A stretch of DNA of 59,501 nucleotides from CAG-273 sp964618105. Its GTDB lineage: Bacteria > Bacillota > Clostridia > TANB77 > CAG-508. How positions within the stretch are numbered: the first letter of the stretch is position 1; the number at the start of each line of letters is the position of its first letter. The notes under the pieces were generated by a model. The model searched no databases and was not told the origin of the DNA. It worked only from the letters and a program-made list of their open reading frames with translations. Location of the stretch: NCBI GenBank assembly GCA_964618105.1, contig CAZUAJ010000002.1:1-59501 (forward strand), read 5' to 3'. Below are positions 43,322-51,277 of the stretch, piece by piece. A program made the translations under genes and the position numbers.

Positions 43322-44917
43322 TTATTCAATAACATTTACTGGGAAATCAAGCTCATCTTTAAGCACAGTAGCTGAATCTTTTTCTTTAGCTTTTTGAGCT
43401 AAAATTGCATCTTGACAGTCTAATAATTTTATTCTCATTTCTTTTTTACATTCTATTGAAACAAGCCTTGTTAATTCCTGTATATTTTCTGGCTTTTCCA
43501 TAATACTTTTTACAAATGGTGTTAATCCATTTTGAAATACTATTCCTACTGTCATATCATTTAACATTGTAGCAACTGTGTTTAAAAGGTTACTTGCTAA
43601 AAGCATTTTTCTTTCTTGTTTAAGTTGCTCAATTATTTTGTTCCAAAATGGCAATTTCTCAATATTTAAATTTGAAACCTGTTCAATATTCACTTTTCCT
43701 ACTGGTTTATCAAATTTTTTTTCTTGCTTTTGCTCAGCTACTTGTGATTTTGTAACTTTAATATTTCCAGAATTAATTTTATTTTCCAAATTATTTAGTC
43801 TTGTTACTAGGTCTTCTAATCCTGAATTATTTACATTTTCTTGTCTGCTGCATAATTTTATCATTTCAACTTCAAATAATACAGTTTTTTGTGATGACCA
43901 TTTCATATTATTTTCAAGTTCAGACAAAGAATAAATTATTTGCAATAATCTTTCTTTTGAAATTAAATTTGCAATTTCTTGCATCTGTGTTAATTCATCT
44001 TTGCTATATATTTCTAACTTTCCACCAGTTTTATATACTAAAATATCTTTAGTATACTTAATAATTTCCCATAAAAGATTATTAAGTTCTTTTCCTTGAT
44101 TTGTTAATTCTTCTATTGTTTTTAATATGTCTTCTACCTTGTATTCAGCAATTGCCTTCATTATTTTTGATATAAATGTTAATTTAGGAATACCTACTAA
44201 TTCTTTGACTAAATTTTCGTCAATTTTATTTGCACCTTCTTGAATACATCTTTCCAAAATACTTAAAGCATCTCTCATTGCACCATCTGCCAATACAGAA
44301 ATTATTTTTAATGCTTCTTTTGTAATTTCTATATTGCTTTCTTTACATACATATTCAAGTCTTTTGCCAATATCATTATTAGATATTTTTTTAAAATCAA
44401 AACGCTGACATCTTGAAAGTATTGTTGCTGGCAACTTTTGTGGTTCTGTTGTCGCTAATATAAATTTAACGTGTACTGGCGGTTCTTCTAAAGTTTTTAA
44501 AAGAGCATTAAACGCACCAGTTGAAAGCATGTGCACCTCATCTATAATATATACTCTATATTTTGCAAGCGTTGGTAAAAAATTCACTTCATCGCGTATT
44601 GCTCTAATATCGTCTACACTGTTATTTGAAGCTGCATCCATTTCAACAATGTCTGTTAATGAACCTGCTAAAGCAGCTTTGCATATTTCACATTCATTGC
44701 ATGGTTCACCATCTTGTGGATTTAAACAATTAACTGCTCTTGCTAAAATTTTTGCAGTTGTTGTTTTACCCGTACCTCTAGTACCATTAAGCAAATATGC
44801 ATGTCCTACCCTGCCTGCCATTATTTGATTCTTTAAAGTTTTAGTAATAGCTTCTTGCCCAACCATATCCGAAAATTTTAGTGGTCTAAACTTTCTATAT
44901 AAAGCCGTATATGCCAT
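43322..44917 (-). CDS. dnaX: DNA polymerase III subunit gamma/tau
   Basis: DnaX is the clamp-loader ATPase and holds the replisome together. The 531 residues have Walker A NGTRGTGKTTTAK, the zinc-binding cysteines in CLNPQDGEPCNECEICK, Walker B VYIIDEVHMLS, sensor 1 FILATTEPQKLPATILSRCQ, and domain III, then a short tau-like C-terminus. AAGGAGTGGAAAAGT precedes the ATG. SRP RNA lies upstream and ebfC-recR downstream, the common Firmicute order. No obvious programmed frameshift slip site was noticed. Confidence 0.97.
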   Translation of the reverse strand: MAYTALYRKFRPLKFSDMVGQEAITKTLKNQIMAGRVGHAYLLNGTRGTGKTTTAKILARAVNCLNPQDGEPCNECEICKAALAGSLTDIVEMDAASNNSVDDIRAIRDEVNFLPTLAKYRVYIIDEVHMLSTGAFNALLKTLEEPPVHVKFILATTEPQKLPATILSRCQRFDFKKISNNDIGKRLEYVCKESNIEITKEALKIISVLADGAMRDALSILERCIQEGANKIDENLVKELVGIPKLTFISKIMKAIAEYKVEDILKTIEELTNQGKELNNLLWEIIKYTKDILVYKTGGKLEIYSKDELTQMQEIANLISKERLLQIIYSLSELENNMKWSSQKTVLFEVEMIKLCSRQENVNNSGLEDLVTRLNNLENKINSGNIKVTKSQVAEQKQEKKFDKPVGKVNIEQVSNLNIEKLPFWNKIIEQLKQERKMLLASNLLNTVATMLNDMTVGIVFQNGLTPFVKSIMEKPENIQELTRLVSIECKKEMRIKLLDCQDAILAQKAKEKDSATVLKDELDFPVNVIE

Positions 44918-45080
44918 ACTTTTCCACTCCTTTTTCGTATTATTTTTTGTTTGTAATATTATACTGAAACATTTATTATTTGATAATGTTATATAATCTT
45001 TTCCTACTAATACAATTTTATTATAACAAACAGAAAACTAATACTTAAAATGATATGAAAATTTAGACCATTAGTCACTC

Positions 45081-45175
45081 TATGGAGAATAATTCCACAC
45101 AAAAGTATCTACTTATTGCTGCTTCCTTCCGGATCTGACAAGGTTCATAGGCTTTTATTGGTTTATTCTCCATAC
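45081..45175 (-). ncRNA. ffs: Small signal recognition particle RNA (4.5S-type, ffs)
   Basis: On the minus strand the universally conserved SRP domain IV is present: GAACCTTGTCAGATCCGGAA followed by GGAAGCAGCAATAAG. The ends pair (ATGGAGAATAA with TTATTCTCCAT), and the pairing extends outward to AGTCA/TGACT, so the hairpin may span 45073-45182. It carries Ffh to ribosomes for membrane targeting. It accounts for part of the 44918-45351 gap. The rest of that gap is AT-rich; an imperfect hairpin near 45280-45320 may be a terminator. Confidence 0.95.
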
Positions 45176-45209
45176 AATGACTAAAGCTTACTTTAATCAT
45201 ATCATTTGC

Positions 45210-45238
45210 ATTATATACTTTTTACATAAAAATATCAA
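45210..45238 (-). promoter_or_regulatory. Promoter of the SRP RNA gene
   Basis: TTGATA, 17 nt, TATAAT on the minus strand, ending about 30 nt before the RNA 5' end. Confidence 0.75.
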
Positions 45239-45351
45239 GCTTAAATTTATTGTTTTGAAGAATCCTTAATTTTTATTTTGAATTTCAATTTTAAACATAA
45301 TGGAATTTAAAATGAAAATTAAGAAAAATTAAAAAATGGCAATAATATTTT

Positions 45352-46095
45352 TTATTTCACTCTTTTAAAAATTATATCATTCATATCATCAATTTCTAAA
45401 TAACAATTTTTTTCTTCTCCAAGGTTTCCTGTTGGAAGTTCCAGTTTAATGTTTGATTTATATTTTGCTTTAGTTGTTTCTATTGTAAAATCAAACGAAA
45501 CTTTAAATTTTATTTCTTCTGTTGTCGCTTCTATTTTTTCTAATAAAGTAGCATCATGTTCAATTTGTTTGTCTTTGTCAGAAGAATAACTGCCAATATC
45601 TGTATTACTAATACGAAGTATTGCTGTTCCACCTTTACTTCCTATTTGTAAATTTGTAGAACTGCTTTGACTCGCACCTTTGTATTCTAATTTTTCTTTT
45701 ACTACAAATTGTTCATCATAACTAAATAATCTGCCTTCTTCACTATTAGGCATATATGACTTAATTATACCTTTTTGTGGTTCTTCAATTACATTTATAT
45801 TTTCTATTTTAACTGATTTTATTAATAAGTTTTGTGGAACTTTTTCGTTTTGATCAATATAAAAGTGAATATCATTATTTTGAAAAATACTAAAATCCCA
45901 TTTTTTGTTACTTTTGTCTTTTTCGAGCCCCTCAGCAGTACCAACTACTATAATTTTTGAAAGTTTAAAAGGCATATTTGTTTCACCTTCAACCTCGTAT
46001 TTTATCATAAGTATAGCAACTGTTACAAGTACTAAACATATTATCGAAACTGCTATTATTAATTTTATTGTTTGCTTTCTACTTTCTGTAAACAT
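45352..46095 (-). CDS. Unknown single-pass membrane protein (247 aa)
   Basis: The protein begins MFTESRKQTIKLIIAVSIIC with one N-terminal membrane helix (about 10-30) and then a soluble extracytoplasmic domain of about 210 residues. That domain is beta-rich with repeated short strands (ILRISNTDIGSYSSDKDKQI, FDFTIETTKAKYKSNIKLEL) and no catalytic motif or cysteine pair that I can name. I have seen uncharacterised proteins of this kind in Clostridia but do not recognise a family. AAAGGAGAG precedes the ATG. Its start now lies inside the tadA reading frame by 31 nt because tadA has been lengthened by a palindrome. Confidence 0.8.
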   Translation of the reverse strand: MFTESRKQTIKLIIAVSIICLVLVTVAILMIKYEVEGETNMPFKLSKIIVVGTAEGLEKDKSNKKWDFSIFQNNDIHFYIDQNEKVPQNLLIKSVKIENINVIEEPQKGIIKSYMPNSEEGRLFSYDEQFVVKEKLEYKGASQSSSTNLQIGSKGGTAILRISNTDIGSYSSDKDKQIEHDATLLEKIEATTEEIKFKVSFDFTIETTKAKYKSNIKLELPTGNLGEEKNCYLEIDDMNDIIFKRVK

Positions 46096-46634
46096 TTTTC
46101 TCTCCTTTGTGAATTTTTGTCAGTTTTGGGGACGTTCCTTTGTCTGACATTTTTGTCAGTTAAAGGAACGTCCCTAAAACTGACATTTTTTCTTAATTCT
46201 TTAAAAAAGTTTTTTAAAATTGTTTCACATTCTTGTTGCAGTATTCCGGTTTCTACTTCCACTTTATGATTGAATTCATATTCTAGTAAATTTAGTACAG
46301 AACCACAAGCACCTGTTTTTAAATCCATTGTTCCTATATATACTTTTTTTAGTCTTGCTTGAATTAATGCTCCTGCACACATACTGCATGGTTCTAGTGT
46401 TACATACATTTCACAATTTGATAATCTCCATGCTTTTAACTTTTTACTTGCTTTTTGAATTGCTAAAATTTCTGCGTGTTTTGTAGTGTCTAGTTTTTTT
46501 TCTTTTTCATTATATGCTCTAGCTATAATTTTATTATCTTTTACAATAACGGCACCAACAGGTATTTCACCTTTTTCATAAGCTTTTTTAGCCTGCTTCA
46601 AAGCCTCTTTCATAAATTTTTCTTTTTCTAGCAT
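46065..46634 (-). CDS. tadA: tRNA-specific adenosine deaminase TadA, with a palindrome-derived C-terminal extension
   Basis: TadA converts A34 to inosine in tRNA-Arg(ACG). The deaminase fold is complete: KHAEILAIQKASKKL (zinc His and catalytic Glu) and LEPCSMCAGALIQARLKKV (PCxxC). The normal protein should end around LKNFFKELR near residue 147. Here about 40 further residues follow (SFRDVPLTDKNVRQRNVPKT), encoded by a REP-like palindrome at 46118-46185 and then by the next gene's ribosome site. The frame therefore overlaps the next gene by 31 nt. AGGAGAATTTGTT precedes the ATG. The core enzyme should be unharmed. Confidence 0.93.
   Translation of the reverse strand: MLEKEKFMKEALKQAKKAYEKGEIPVGAVIVKDNKIIARAYNEKEKKLDTTKHAEILAIQKASKKLKAWRLSNCEMYVTLEPCSMCAGALIQARLKKVYIGTMDLKTGACGSVLNLLEYEFNHKVEVETGILQQECETILKNFFKELRKNVSFRDVPLTDKNVRQRNVPKTDKNSQRREKCLQKVESKQ
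46118..46185. repeat. REP-like palindrome (GGGACGTTCC type) inside the 3' end of tadA
   Basis: Two 32-nt arms, TGTCAGTTTTGGGGACGTTC onward and its complement, are separated by TTTT and differ at three places. Similar GGGACGTTCC palindromes are, from memory, scattered through many clostridial genomes, possibly moved by REP-associated tyrosine transposases. No such transposase is in this window and only one copy was seen. Confidence 0.8.
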
Positions 46635-46670
46635 AACAAATTCTCCTGTTTAGAAAAATTTGTTGCAAAA

Positions 46671-46747
46671 TGGTGTGCCTAGCGGGAATTGAACCTGCGA
46701 CCTCTCGCTTAGGAGGCGAGCGCTCTATCCAACTGAGCTATAGACAC
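46671..46747 (-). tRNA. tRNA-Arg (anticodon CCT)
   Basis: The minus strand folds into a full cloverleaf of 77 nt including encoded CCA: acceptor GTGTCTA/TAGGCAC, D arm GCTC...GAGC, anticodon stem CTCGC/GCGAG around loop CTCCTAA, and T arm with GTTCAAT. The CCT anticodon reads AGG. It lies just before tadA, with no integrase or attachment repeat nearby. Confidence 0.97.
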
Positions 46748-46842
46748 ATTTTTTGTAACATTTATATAATACAATATTTTTTTGTTTTTAGCAAGTATTT
46801 TCAAATGTATGATTTTATGTTATATTTATATAGAGGTATTTT

Positions 46843-47580
46843 ATGGAATTAAATGAAAATGAAAGAATTGATAATTTAGAATTAAATAATTTAAAAATAA
46901 TACAAAATACAAAAGGTTTTTGCTTTGGTCTGGATAGTATTTTACTTTCTGATTTTGCAAAAAATATTAAAACAAATTCAAAGGTAATTGACTTAGGTAC
47001 TGGTACTGGAATTTTACCTATTTTACTTTCTGCTAAAACTAAAGCTTCAAAAATATTTGGAATAGAAATTCAACCAGAAGTTGCTAATATGGCGAAAAGA
47101 AGTGTTTTATTAAATAATTTGCAAAACAAAATTGAAATTGTTTGTGAAAATATTAAATGTTTAAAAGATATTTATAATGTAAATTCATTTGATGCTGTTG
47201 TAACAAACCCACCTTATAAATTACTTGGTACAGGAAATATAAATGAATGTCAATTAAAACTTATTTCTCGCCATGAGATATCTGCTAATTTAGAAGATTT
47301 TATATCAATTTCTAGCTATTTATTAAAAGACCAAGCTAGTATATATATGGTTCATAGACCTGAAAGATTAGTTGATATTTTATGTGTTTTTAGAAAATAT
47401 AAATTGGAACCAAAGGAATTAAAATTTGTTTATCCTAGTAGCTGTAAGGCTCCAAATCTTGTTTTAATTAAAGCAACTAAAAATGCAAAACCATTTTTAA
47501 AAATTGATAGTCCTTTATTTGTTTATAATCTTGATGGTAAATATACAAATGAATTATTAAAAATATATGGTAAATTGTAA
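46843..47580 (+). CDS. tRNA1(Val) adenine-N6-methyltransferase family protein (TrmN6-like)
   Basis: The 245-residue class I methyltransferase has the SAM motif VIDLGTGTGILPILLSAK, the acidic SAM ligand IFGIEIQPEVANMAKR and the N6-adenine catalytic motif VVTNPPYK. In the family it methylates A37 of tRNA-Val, or a similar base. The N-terminus carries the typical NTKGFCFGLDSILLSDF. GAGGTATTTT precedes the ATG. rsmI follows 31 nt later, the usual arrangement in Firmicutes (yabB-yabC), so these two rRNA/tRNA methylases form an operon. Confidence 0.9.
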   Translation: MELNENERIDNLELNNLKIIQNTKGFCFGLDSILLSDFAKNIKTNSKVIDLGTGTGILPILLSAKTKASKIFGIEIQPEVANMAKRSVLLNNLQNKIEIVCENIKCLKDIYNVNSFDAVVTNPPYKLLGTGNINECQLKLISRHEISANLEDFISISSYLLKDQASIYMVHRPERLVDILCVFRKYKLEPKELKFVYPSSCKAPNLVLIKATKNAKPFLKIDSPLFVYNLDGKYTNELLKIYGKL

Positions 47581-47611
47581 ATAATATTTTTTAATATTAA
47601 GGAGGTTTATA

Positions 47612-48436
47612 ATGATTGGCAAAATTTATTTAGTAGCAACCCCAATTGGAAATTTAGGTGATATCACATTTCGTGCAATAGAAACTTTAAAAAATGTTGA
47701 TTTAATTGCAGCTGAAGATACTAGGCAAACTTTAAAACTATTAAATCATTTTGAGATTAGTAAGCCAATGATTAGTTATCATAGACATAATGAAAATATA
47801 AAGTGTGATGATTTAATTGAAAAAGTATTGTCAGGTAAAAATATAGCAATTGTTACAGATGCTGGCACACCAGGCATTTCTGACCCTGGTGAAGAAATTG
47901 TAAAAGAGGCAATAAAAAATAATATTGATATTATTCCAATTCCTGGTGCATGCGCTTTTGTAAATAGTTTAATTGTTTCTGGAATTTCAACAACCGAATT
48001 TTCTTTTTATGGTTTTTTACCTTTAAATAAGAAGAATCGTAAAGAAAAATTGTTACAAATTATGAAAGAACAAAAAACAGTTATTTTATATGAAGCTCCA
48101 CATAAATTATTAAAAACTTTAGAAGATATTTTAGAAAATATTGGAGATATTCAAGGTTGTTTAGTACGTGAACTTACTAAAATTCATGAGCAAAAAATAT
48201 ATGGTAAAATTTCAGAGTTAATTAATTTATCCTACGAACCTAGGGGTGAATATGTGATTATATTAGATTTATCTCAAAATAAAAATTCTAAAGATATTAA
48301 TTTTTTAGAAATGAGTTTAGAAGAGCATTATAATTTTTATGAAAAATTAGGTTTTAATAAAAAAGATATTATTAAACAAATTGCAAAAGATAGAAATGTA
48401 AGTAAAAATGAGATTTACCAAAATTTTATATCATAA
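47612..48436 (+). CDS. rsmI: 16S rRNA (cytidine-1402-2'-O)-methyltransferase RsmI
   Basis: RsmI methylates the ribose of C1402 in the decoding centre. The 274 residues have the tetrapyrrole-methylase-like SAM fold: LVATPIGNLGDITFRAIETL, AEDTRQTLKLLNHF, SYHRHNE, IVTDAGTPGISDPGE and PGACAFVNSLIVSGI. A short C-terminal extension ends KNEIYQNFIS. TAAGGAGGTTTATA precedes the ATG. The next gene, abrB, is convergent; this rsmI-abrB neighbourhood is also familiar from Bacillus. Confidence 0.96.
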   Translation: MIGKIYLVATPIGNLGDITFRAIETLKNVDLIAAEDTRQTLKLLNHFEISKPMISYHRHNENIKCDDLIEKVLSGKNIAIVTDAGTPGISDPGEEIVKEAIKNNIDIIPIPGACAFVNSLIVSGISTTEFSFYGFLPLNKKNRKEKLLQIMKEQKTVILYEAPHKLLKTLEDILENIGDIQGCLVRELTKIHEQKIYGKISELINLSYEPRGEYVIILDLSQNKNSKDINFLEMSLEEHYNFYEKLGFNKKDIIKQIAKDRNVSKNEIYQNFIS

Positions 48437-48443
48437 TTTTTTT

Positions 48444-48476
48444 AAAAATAGTGTTGATAAAATCAACACTATTTTT
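48444..48476. terminator. Bidirectional terminator
   Basis: AAAAATAGTGTTGAT pairs perfectly with ATCAACACTATTTTT around AAA, between the convergent rsmI and abrB genes. Confidence 0.88.
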
Positions 48477-48483
48477 GTATTTA

Positions 48484-48735
48484 TTATTCTTCTTTTATTT
48501 CTGCTAATTTACTTAAGCATTTATCACAAATTAGCTTTCCTTTATATTCTGATAATTTTTTAGAATTTCCGCAAAATATACAATTTGGCTCAAATTTTTT
48601 TAATATTATATTAGAACCATCAACATATATTTCTATAGGGTCTTTTTCTGCAATTTCAAATTTATTTCTTAATTCAATTGGTATAACTACTCTCCCCAAT
48701 TCGTCAACTCTTCTTACAATACCTGTAGATTTCAT
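48484..48735 (-). CDS. abrB: AbrB-family transition-state regulator with C-terminal zinc-ribbon-like cysteines
   Basis: AbrB proteins repress stationary-phase and sporulation genes during growth. The start at 48735 (MKSTGIVRRVDELGRVVIPI) follows AAGGAGGTGCCAA; a longer frame to 48768 would cover the 0A box. The 83 residues have the swapped-hairpin DNA-binding domain up to about residue 50 (ELRNKFEIAEKDPIEIYVDG) and then CIFC...CDKC, a four-cysteine pattern that may bind zinc. The promoter with a downstream 0A box copies the logic of B. subtilis abrB, where Spo0A~P represses it. Convergent with rsmI. Confidence 0.93.
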   Translation of the reverse strand: MKSTGIVRRVDELGRVVIPIELRNKFEIAEKDPIEIYVDGSNIILKKFEPNCIFCGNSKKLSEYKGKLICDKCLSKLAEIKEE

Positions 48736-48760
48736 TTGGCACCTCCTTAAAATAACATTT

Positions 48761-48767
48761 TTCGACA
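48761..48767 (-). promoter_or_regulatory. Spo0A box (0A box) in the abrB leader
   Basis: TGTCGAA on the minus strand, in the context TTTGTCGAAAAA, lies about 15-20 nt downstream of the -10 box and 26 nt before the start codon. This position suits repression by Spo0A~P. Confidence 0.65.
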
Positions 48768-48783
48768 AATTAATTACAATATG

Positions 48784-48812
48784 ATAATACCATAAAAACT
48801 TTGAAATTGCAA
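48784..48812 (-). promoter_or_regulatory. Sigma-A-type promoter of abrB
   Basis: TTGCAA, 17 nt, TATTAT on the minus strand, about 50 nt before the abrB start. Confidence 0.65.
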
Positions 48813-48862
48813 CAAGAATAGTTTAAAACATTAACATTTTTTGTAATTTGATGTTTTTTTGG

Positions 48863-48879
48863 TGTCGAATTTTGTCGAA
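48863..48879 (+). promoter_or_regulatory. Tandem Spo0A boxes upstream of spmA
   Basis: TGTCGAA occurs twice, at 48863 and 48873, exactly 10 bp apart and so on one face of the helix. A TAAAAT -10 candidate lies at 48909 with a weak -35, as is common at Spo0A-activated promoters. They lie between the divergent abrB and spmA genes. Confidence 0.65.
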
Positions 48880-48955
48880 AACTTTTTTTGATAGTCCAAT
48901 TTTAGTAATAAAATTTGATTATTGGAATACATTGAAAAAAAGAAAGGTGATTTTT

Positions 48956-49531
48956 TTGTTAAATATAATTTGGCCTATATTTATTGTAATTTCAATAATA
49001 TATGCTTTAATTTCTGGAAATATTGAAAATGCAAGTAATGGAATTTTTGAGTCTGCAAACTCTGCTGTTCAATTAACACTTACTTTTTTTGGCACTATTT
49101 GTTTATGGAATGGAATAATGGAAATTGCTAAAAAAACTAGCTTAATTCATATTTTATGCAAAACTTTAAATCCTTGTATTAACTTTTTATTTCCTGATTT
49201 AAAAAATAATAAACAAGCAAAAGAAGAAATTTCTATGAATATGGTGGCTAATTTTCTTGGGCTTGGAAATGCTGCTACCCCACTTGGTTTAAAAGCAATG
49301 CAAACTTTGCAACAGAATAATTCCAAAAAAGATACTTTAACAAATTCAATGGCTATGTTTATTGTAATAAATACTGCTTCAATGCAACTTATTCCTACAA
49401 ATGTAATAGCTATTCGAAGTTCTTTAGGTTCTAGCTCGCCTAGTGGAATTATTATTCAAGTTTGGTTTGCCACAATTGTTGCAGCTTTTGTTGGAATTAC
49501 TGCAACAAAATTATTAATGAAAAAATTTTAA
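48956..49531 (+). CDS. spmA: Spore maturation protein SpmA
   Basis: SpmA and SpmB are membrane proteins needed for full dehydration of the spore core. The start is a TTG at 48956 (reading LLNIIWPIFIVISIIYALIS) behind GAAAGGTGAT; the open frame extends back to 48848 but runs over the 0A boxes. The 191 residues have nucleoside-transporter-gate-like helices with NMVANFLGLGNAATPLGLKA and MAMFIVINTASMQLIPTNVI, both typical. spmB follows 50 nt later. Confidence 0.93.
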   Translation: MLNIIWPIFIVISIIYALISGNIENASNGIFESANSAVQLTLTFFGTICLWNGIMEIAKKTSLIHILCKTLNPCINFLFPDLKNNKQAKEEISMNMVANFLGLGNAATPLGLKAMQTLQQNNSKKDTLTNSMAMFIVINTASMQLIPTNVIAIRSSLGSSSPSGIIIQVWFATIVAAFVGITATKLLMKKF

Positions 49532-49581
49532 AAATTATATTTTTATATAATTTATTTTTTATGAAGGGATAATTTAAAAAT

Positions 49582-50109
49582 ATGCAAATAGTTAATTTTT
49601 TTTCTGCTTTTGCGATTCCTGCAACAATAATAATTATTATATTATTTGGTTTAAAAGAAAAAGTAAAAGTTTTTGATATTTTTTTAAATGGTGCTAAGGA
49701 TGGGATGAAAATGGTTGTTGAATTATTTCCAACATTATTAGGAATTTTTTTAGCAATTGGGCTACTTAGAACTTCTGGCATTTTAGATTTTATAATTAAA
49801 ATAATTTCTCCAATTACAAATTTTTTAAGTATTCCTAGCCAAATTTTACCTTTAGCAATGTTAAGACCAATTTCTGGTAGTGCCTCAATTGGTGTTGCTG
49901 TTGATATTATGAATAATTATGGTGTAGATAGTTTAATAGGTTATATAGCTTCTACAATTATGGGTTCAACTGAAACTACTTTTTACACAATAGCAGTTTA
50001 TACAGCCGCTGTCAAAATAAAAAAAATCCGCTTTGTTTTATTTGCGGCTTTATTAGCAGATTTTGCTGGAATGGTTGCATCTGTTGTTATTTGTCGAATT
50101 CTGTCATAA
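49582..50109 (+). CDS. spmB: Spore maturation protein SpmB
   Basis: The 175-residue membrane protein has the family segments VKVFDIFLNGAKDGMKMVVE, FPTLLGIFLAIGLLRTSGIL, ILPLAMLRPISGSASIGVAV and TIMGSTETTFYTIAVYTAAV. It forms a pair with spmA in the same transcription unit. Family knowledge links loss of either gene to poorly dehydrated, heat-sensitive spores. GAAGGGATAATTT precedes the ATG. It is convergent with walJ across a 293-bp gap. Confidence 0.95.
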   Translation: MQIVNFFSAFAIPATIIIIILFGLKEKVKVFDIFLNGAKDGMKMVVELFPTLLGIFLAIGLLRTSGILDFIIKIISPITNFLSIPSQILPLAMLRPISGSASIGVAVDIMNNYGVDSLIGYIASTIMGSTETTFYTIAVYTAAVKIKKIRFVLFAALLADFAGMVASVVICRILS

Positions 50110-50238
50110 AGTTTTTGTTGACAAATTTTAAATTTTAGAGTATTATAATTTTAGTTTTAATTTACAATTTTTAAATCTTATTTCTTTACATTTTATTCTT
50201 AAAATTTTAAAGAAAACTTTAAAACATGATTTTATTTT

Positions 50239-50385
50239 TGTAGAGGAAATTTTTTCTTGCATAATTTCTTATTGTGTATTTCCATAACCTAACTTTTTTT
50301 TATTTTCGAAATTATAGTGCCCCCAATTTATTATAATTTTAAATAAATATTAAATATCTTGAATGAATTTTTAATTTCCTCTACA
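50239..50385. other. Long-range 13-bp inverted repeat in the spmB-walJ gap
   Basis: TGTAGAGGAAATT and its exact complement are 121 nt apart between convergent genes. An inner 8-bp dyad (AAATTATA/TATAATTT) surrounds GTGCCCCC. It may be a folded terminator region or the remains of a small element. Otherwise 50110-50402 is AT-rich and noncoding. Confidence 0.4.
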
Positions 50386-50402
50386 TTACTAATATATATT
50401 TT

Positions 50403-51194
50403 TTATGATACTTCTAAATCTAATATTTCGCTTGGACTTGAACGTTTTGCAACTCCAATTTTAATTTTGTTTTCATCAAAATTATTAGCGTATAATTCAT
50501 CAATAACAGTTTTATATGCAAGTTCCGGAAAGTTATTTTCCTTACTTAAATGTCCTAACATAACATTTTTTAAACCTGAATTTAATAAATATGAAATAGT
50601 TTTGCCTGCAGCTTCATTTGATAAATGTCCATTTGGACCTGCAATACGTTGTTTTAACGAATATGGGTATTTTGAATATGACAATATATTTGGGTCATAA
50701 TTTGATTCAAGTAATATGAATCCACTTCCTTCTAATTTTTTTATTATTTCTTTATTAATATGCCCTATATCTGTTGCAATACTAATTTTTTGATTATTAT
50801 AAAATATATTAAATCCGCATGGGTTTGCAGCATCATGTGGTATTGAATATGGATTTACTTTCAAATCACCTATTTCAAATTTTTCATTTACATTAAAAAA
50901 ATTTTTATTTTTTACTTTTTCAGCAATTAAAGGCATTGCTTCCCAAGTTTGTTTGTTTGCATATACTGGTATATCAAATTTTTTTGATATTGTTGCTAAT
51001 CCCTTAACATGGTCTGAATGTTCATGTGTTACCAGTATTGCATCAATTTCATTTATATTTACATTTATATTATTTAAACCGTCTTCAATTTTTTTTGCAC
51101 TTTCCCCTGCATCAACTAAAATTTTAGTATTATCAGTTTGTACAAATAAACTATTCCCACTACTTCCACTATATAAACTACAAAATTTAAACAT
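50403..51194 (-). CDS. walJ: WalJ/YycJ-family metallo-beta-lactamase-fold hydrolase
   Basis: The 263-residue MBL-fold protein has CSLYSGSSGNSLFVQTDNTK (the GSSGNS start is diagnostic of YycJ), HEHSDHVKG (HxHxDH), IPHDAANPCGFNI, IATDIGHIN and MLGHLSKENNFPE. In Firmicutes, walJ often lies with the walRK wall-homeostasis genes and is linked to coordination of wall synthesis with DNA metabolism; here it is alone. AGAAGGAAAGACACAA precedes the ATG. murA is upstream on the same strand, separated by a terminator. Confidence 0.92.
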   Translation of the reverse strand: MFKFCSLYSGSSGNSLFVQTDNTKILVDAGESAKKIEDGLNNINVNINEIDAILVTHEHSDHVKGLATISKKFDIPVYANKQTWEAMPLIAEKVKNKNFFNVNEKFEIGDLKVNPYSIPHDAANPCGFNIFYNNQKISIATDIGHINKEIIKKLEGSGFILLESNYDPNILSYSKYPYSLKQRIAGPNGHLSNEAAGKTISYLLNSGLKNVMLGHLSKENNFPELAYKTVIDELYANNFDENKIKIGVAKRSSPSEILDLEVS

Positions 51195-51235
51195 TTGTGT
51201 CTTTCCTTCTTTTAGTTTTATTCGTTATTTTTTAT

Positions 51236-51266
51236 AAAAACTTTCTCTTTATGTGAGAAAGTTTTT
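51236..51266 (-). terminator. Terminator after murA
   Basis: AAAAACTTTCTC pairs with GAGAAAGTTTTT around a 7-nt loop, just past the murA stop, with T runs on both sides. Confidence 0.85.
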
Positions 51267-51277
51267 TATTATATATT

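Noticed and set aside
46671..46747. tRNA-Arg(CCT) as an integration site
   Set aside because: No integrase, no repeated tRNA 3' end and no foreign-looking genes lie on either side.
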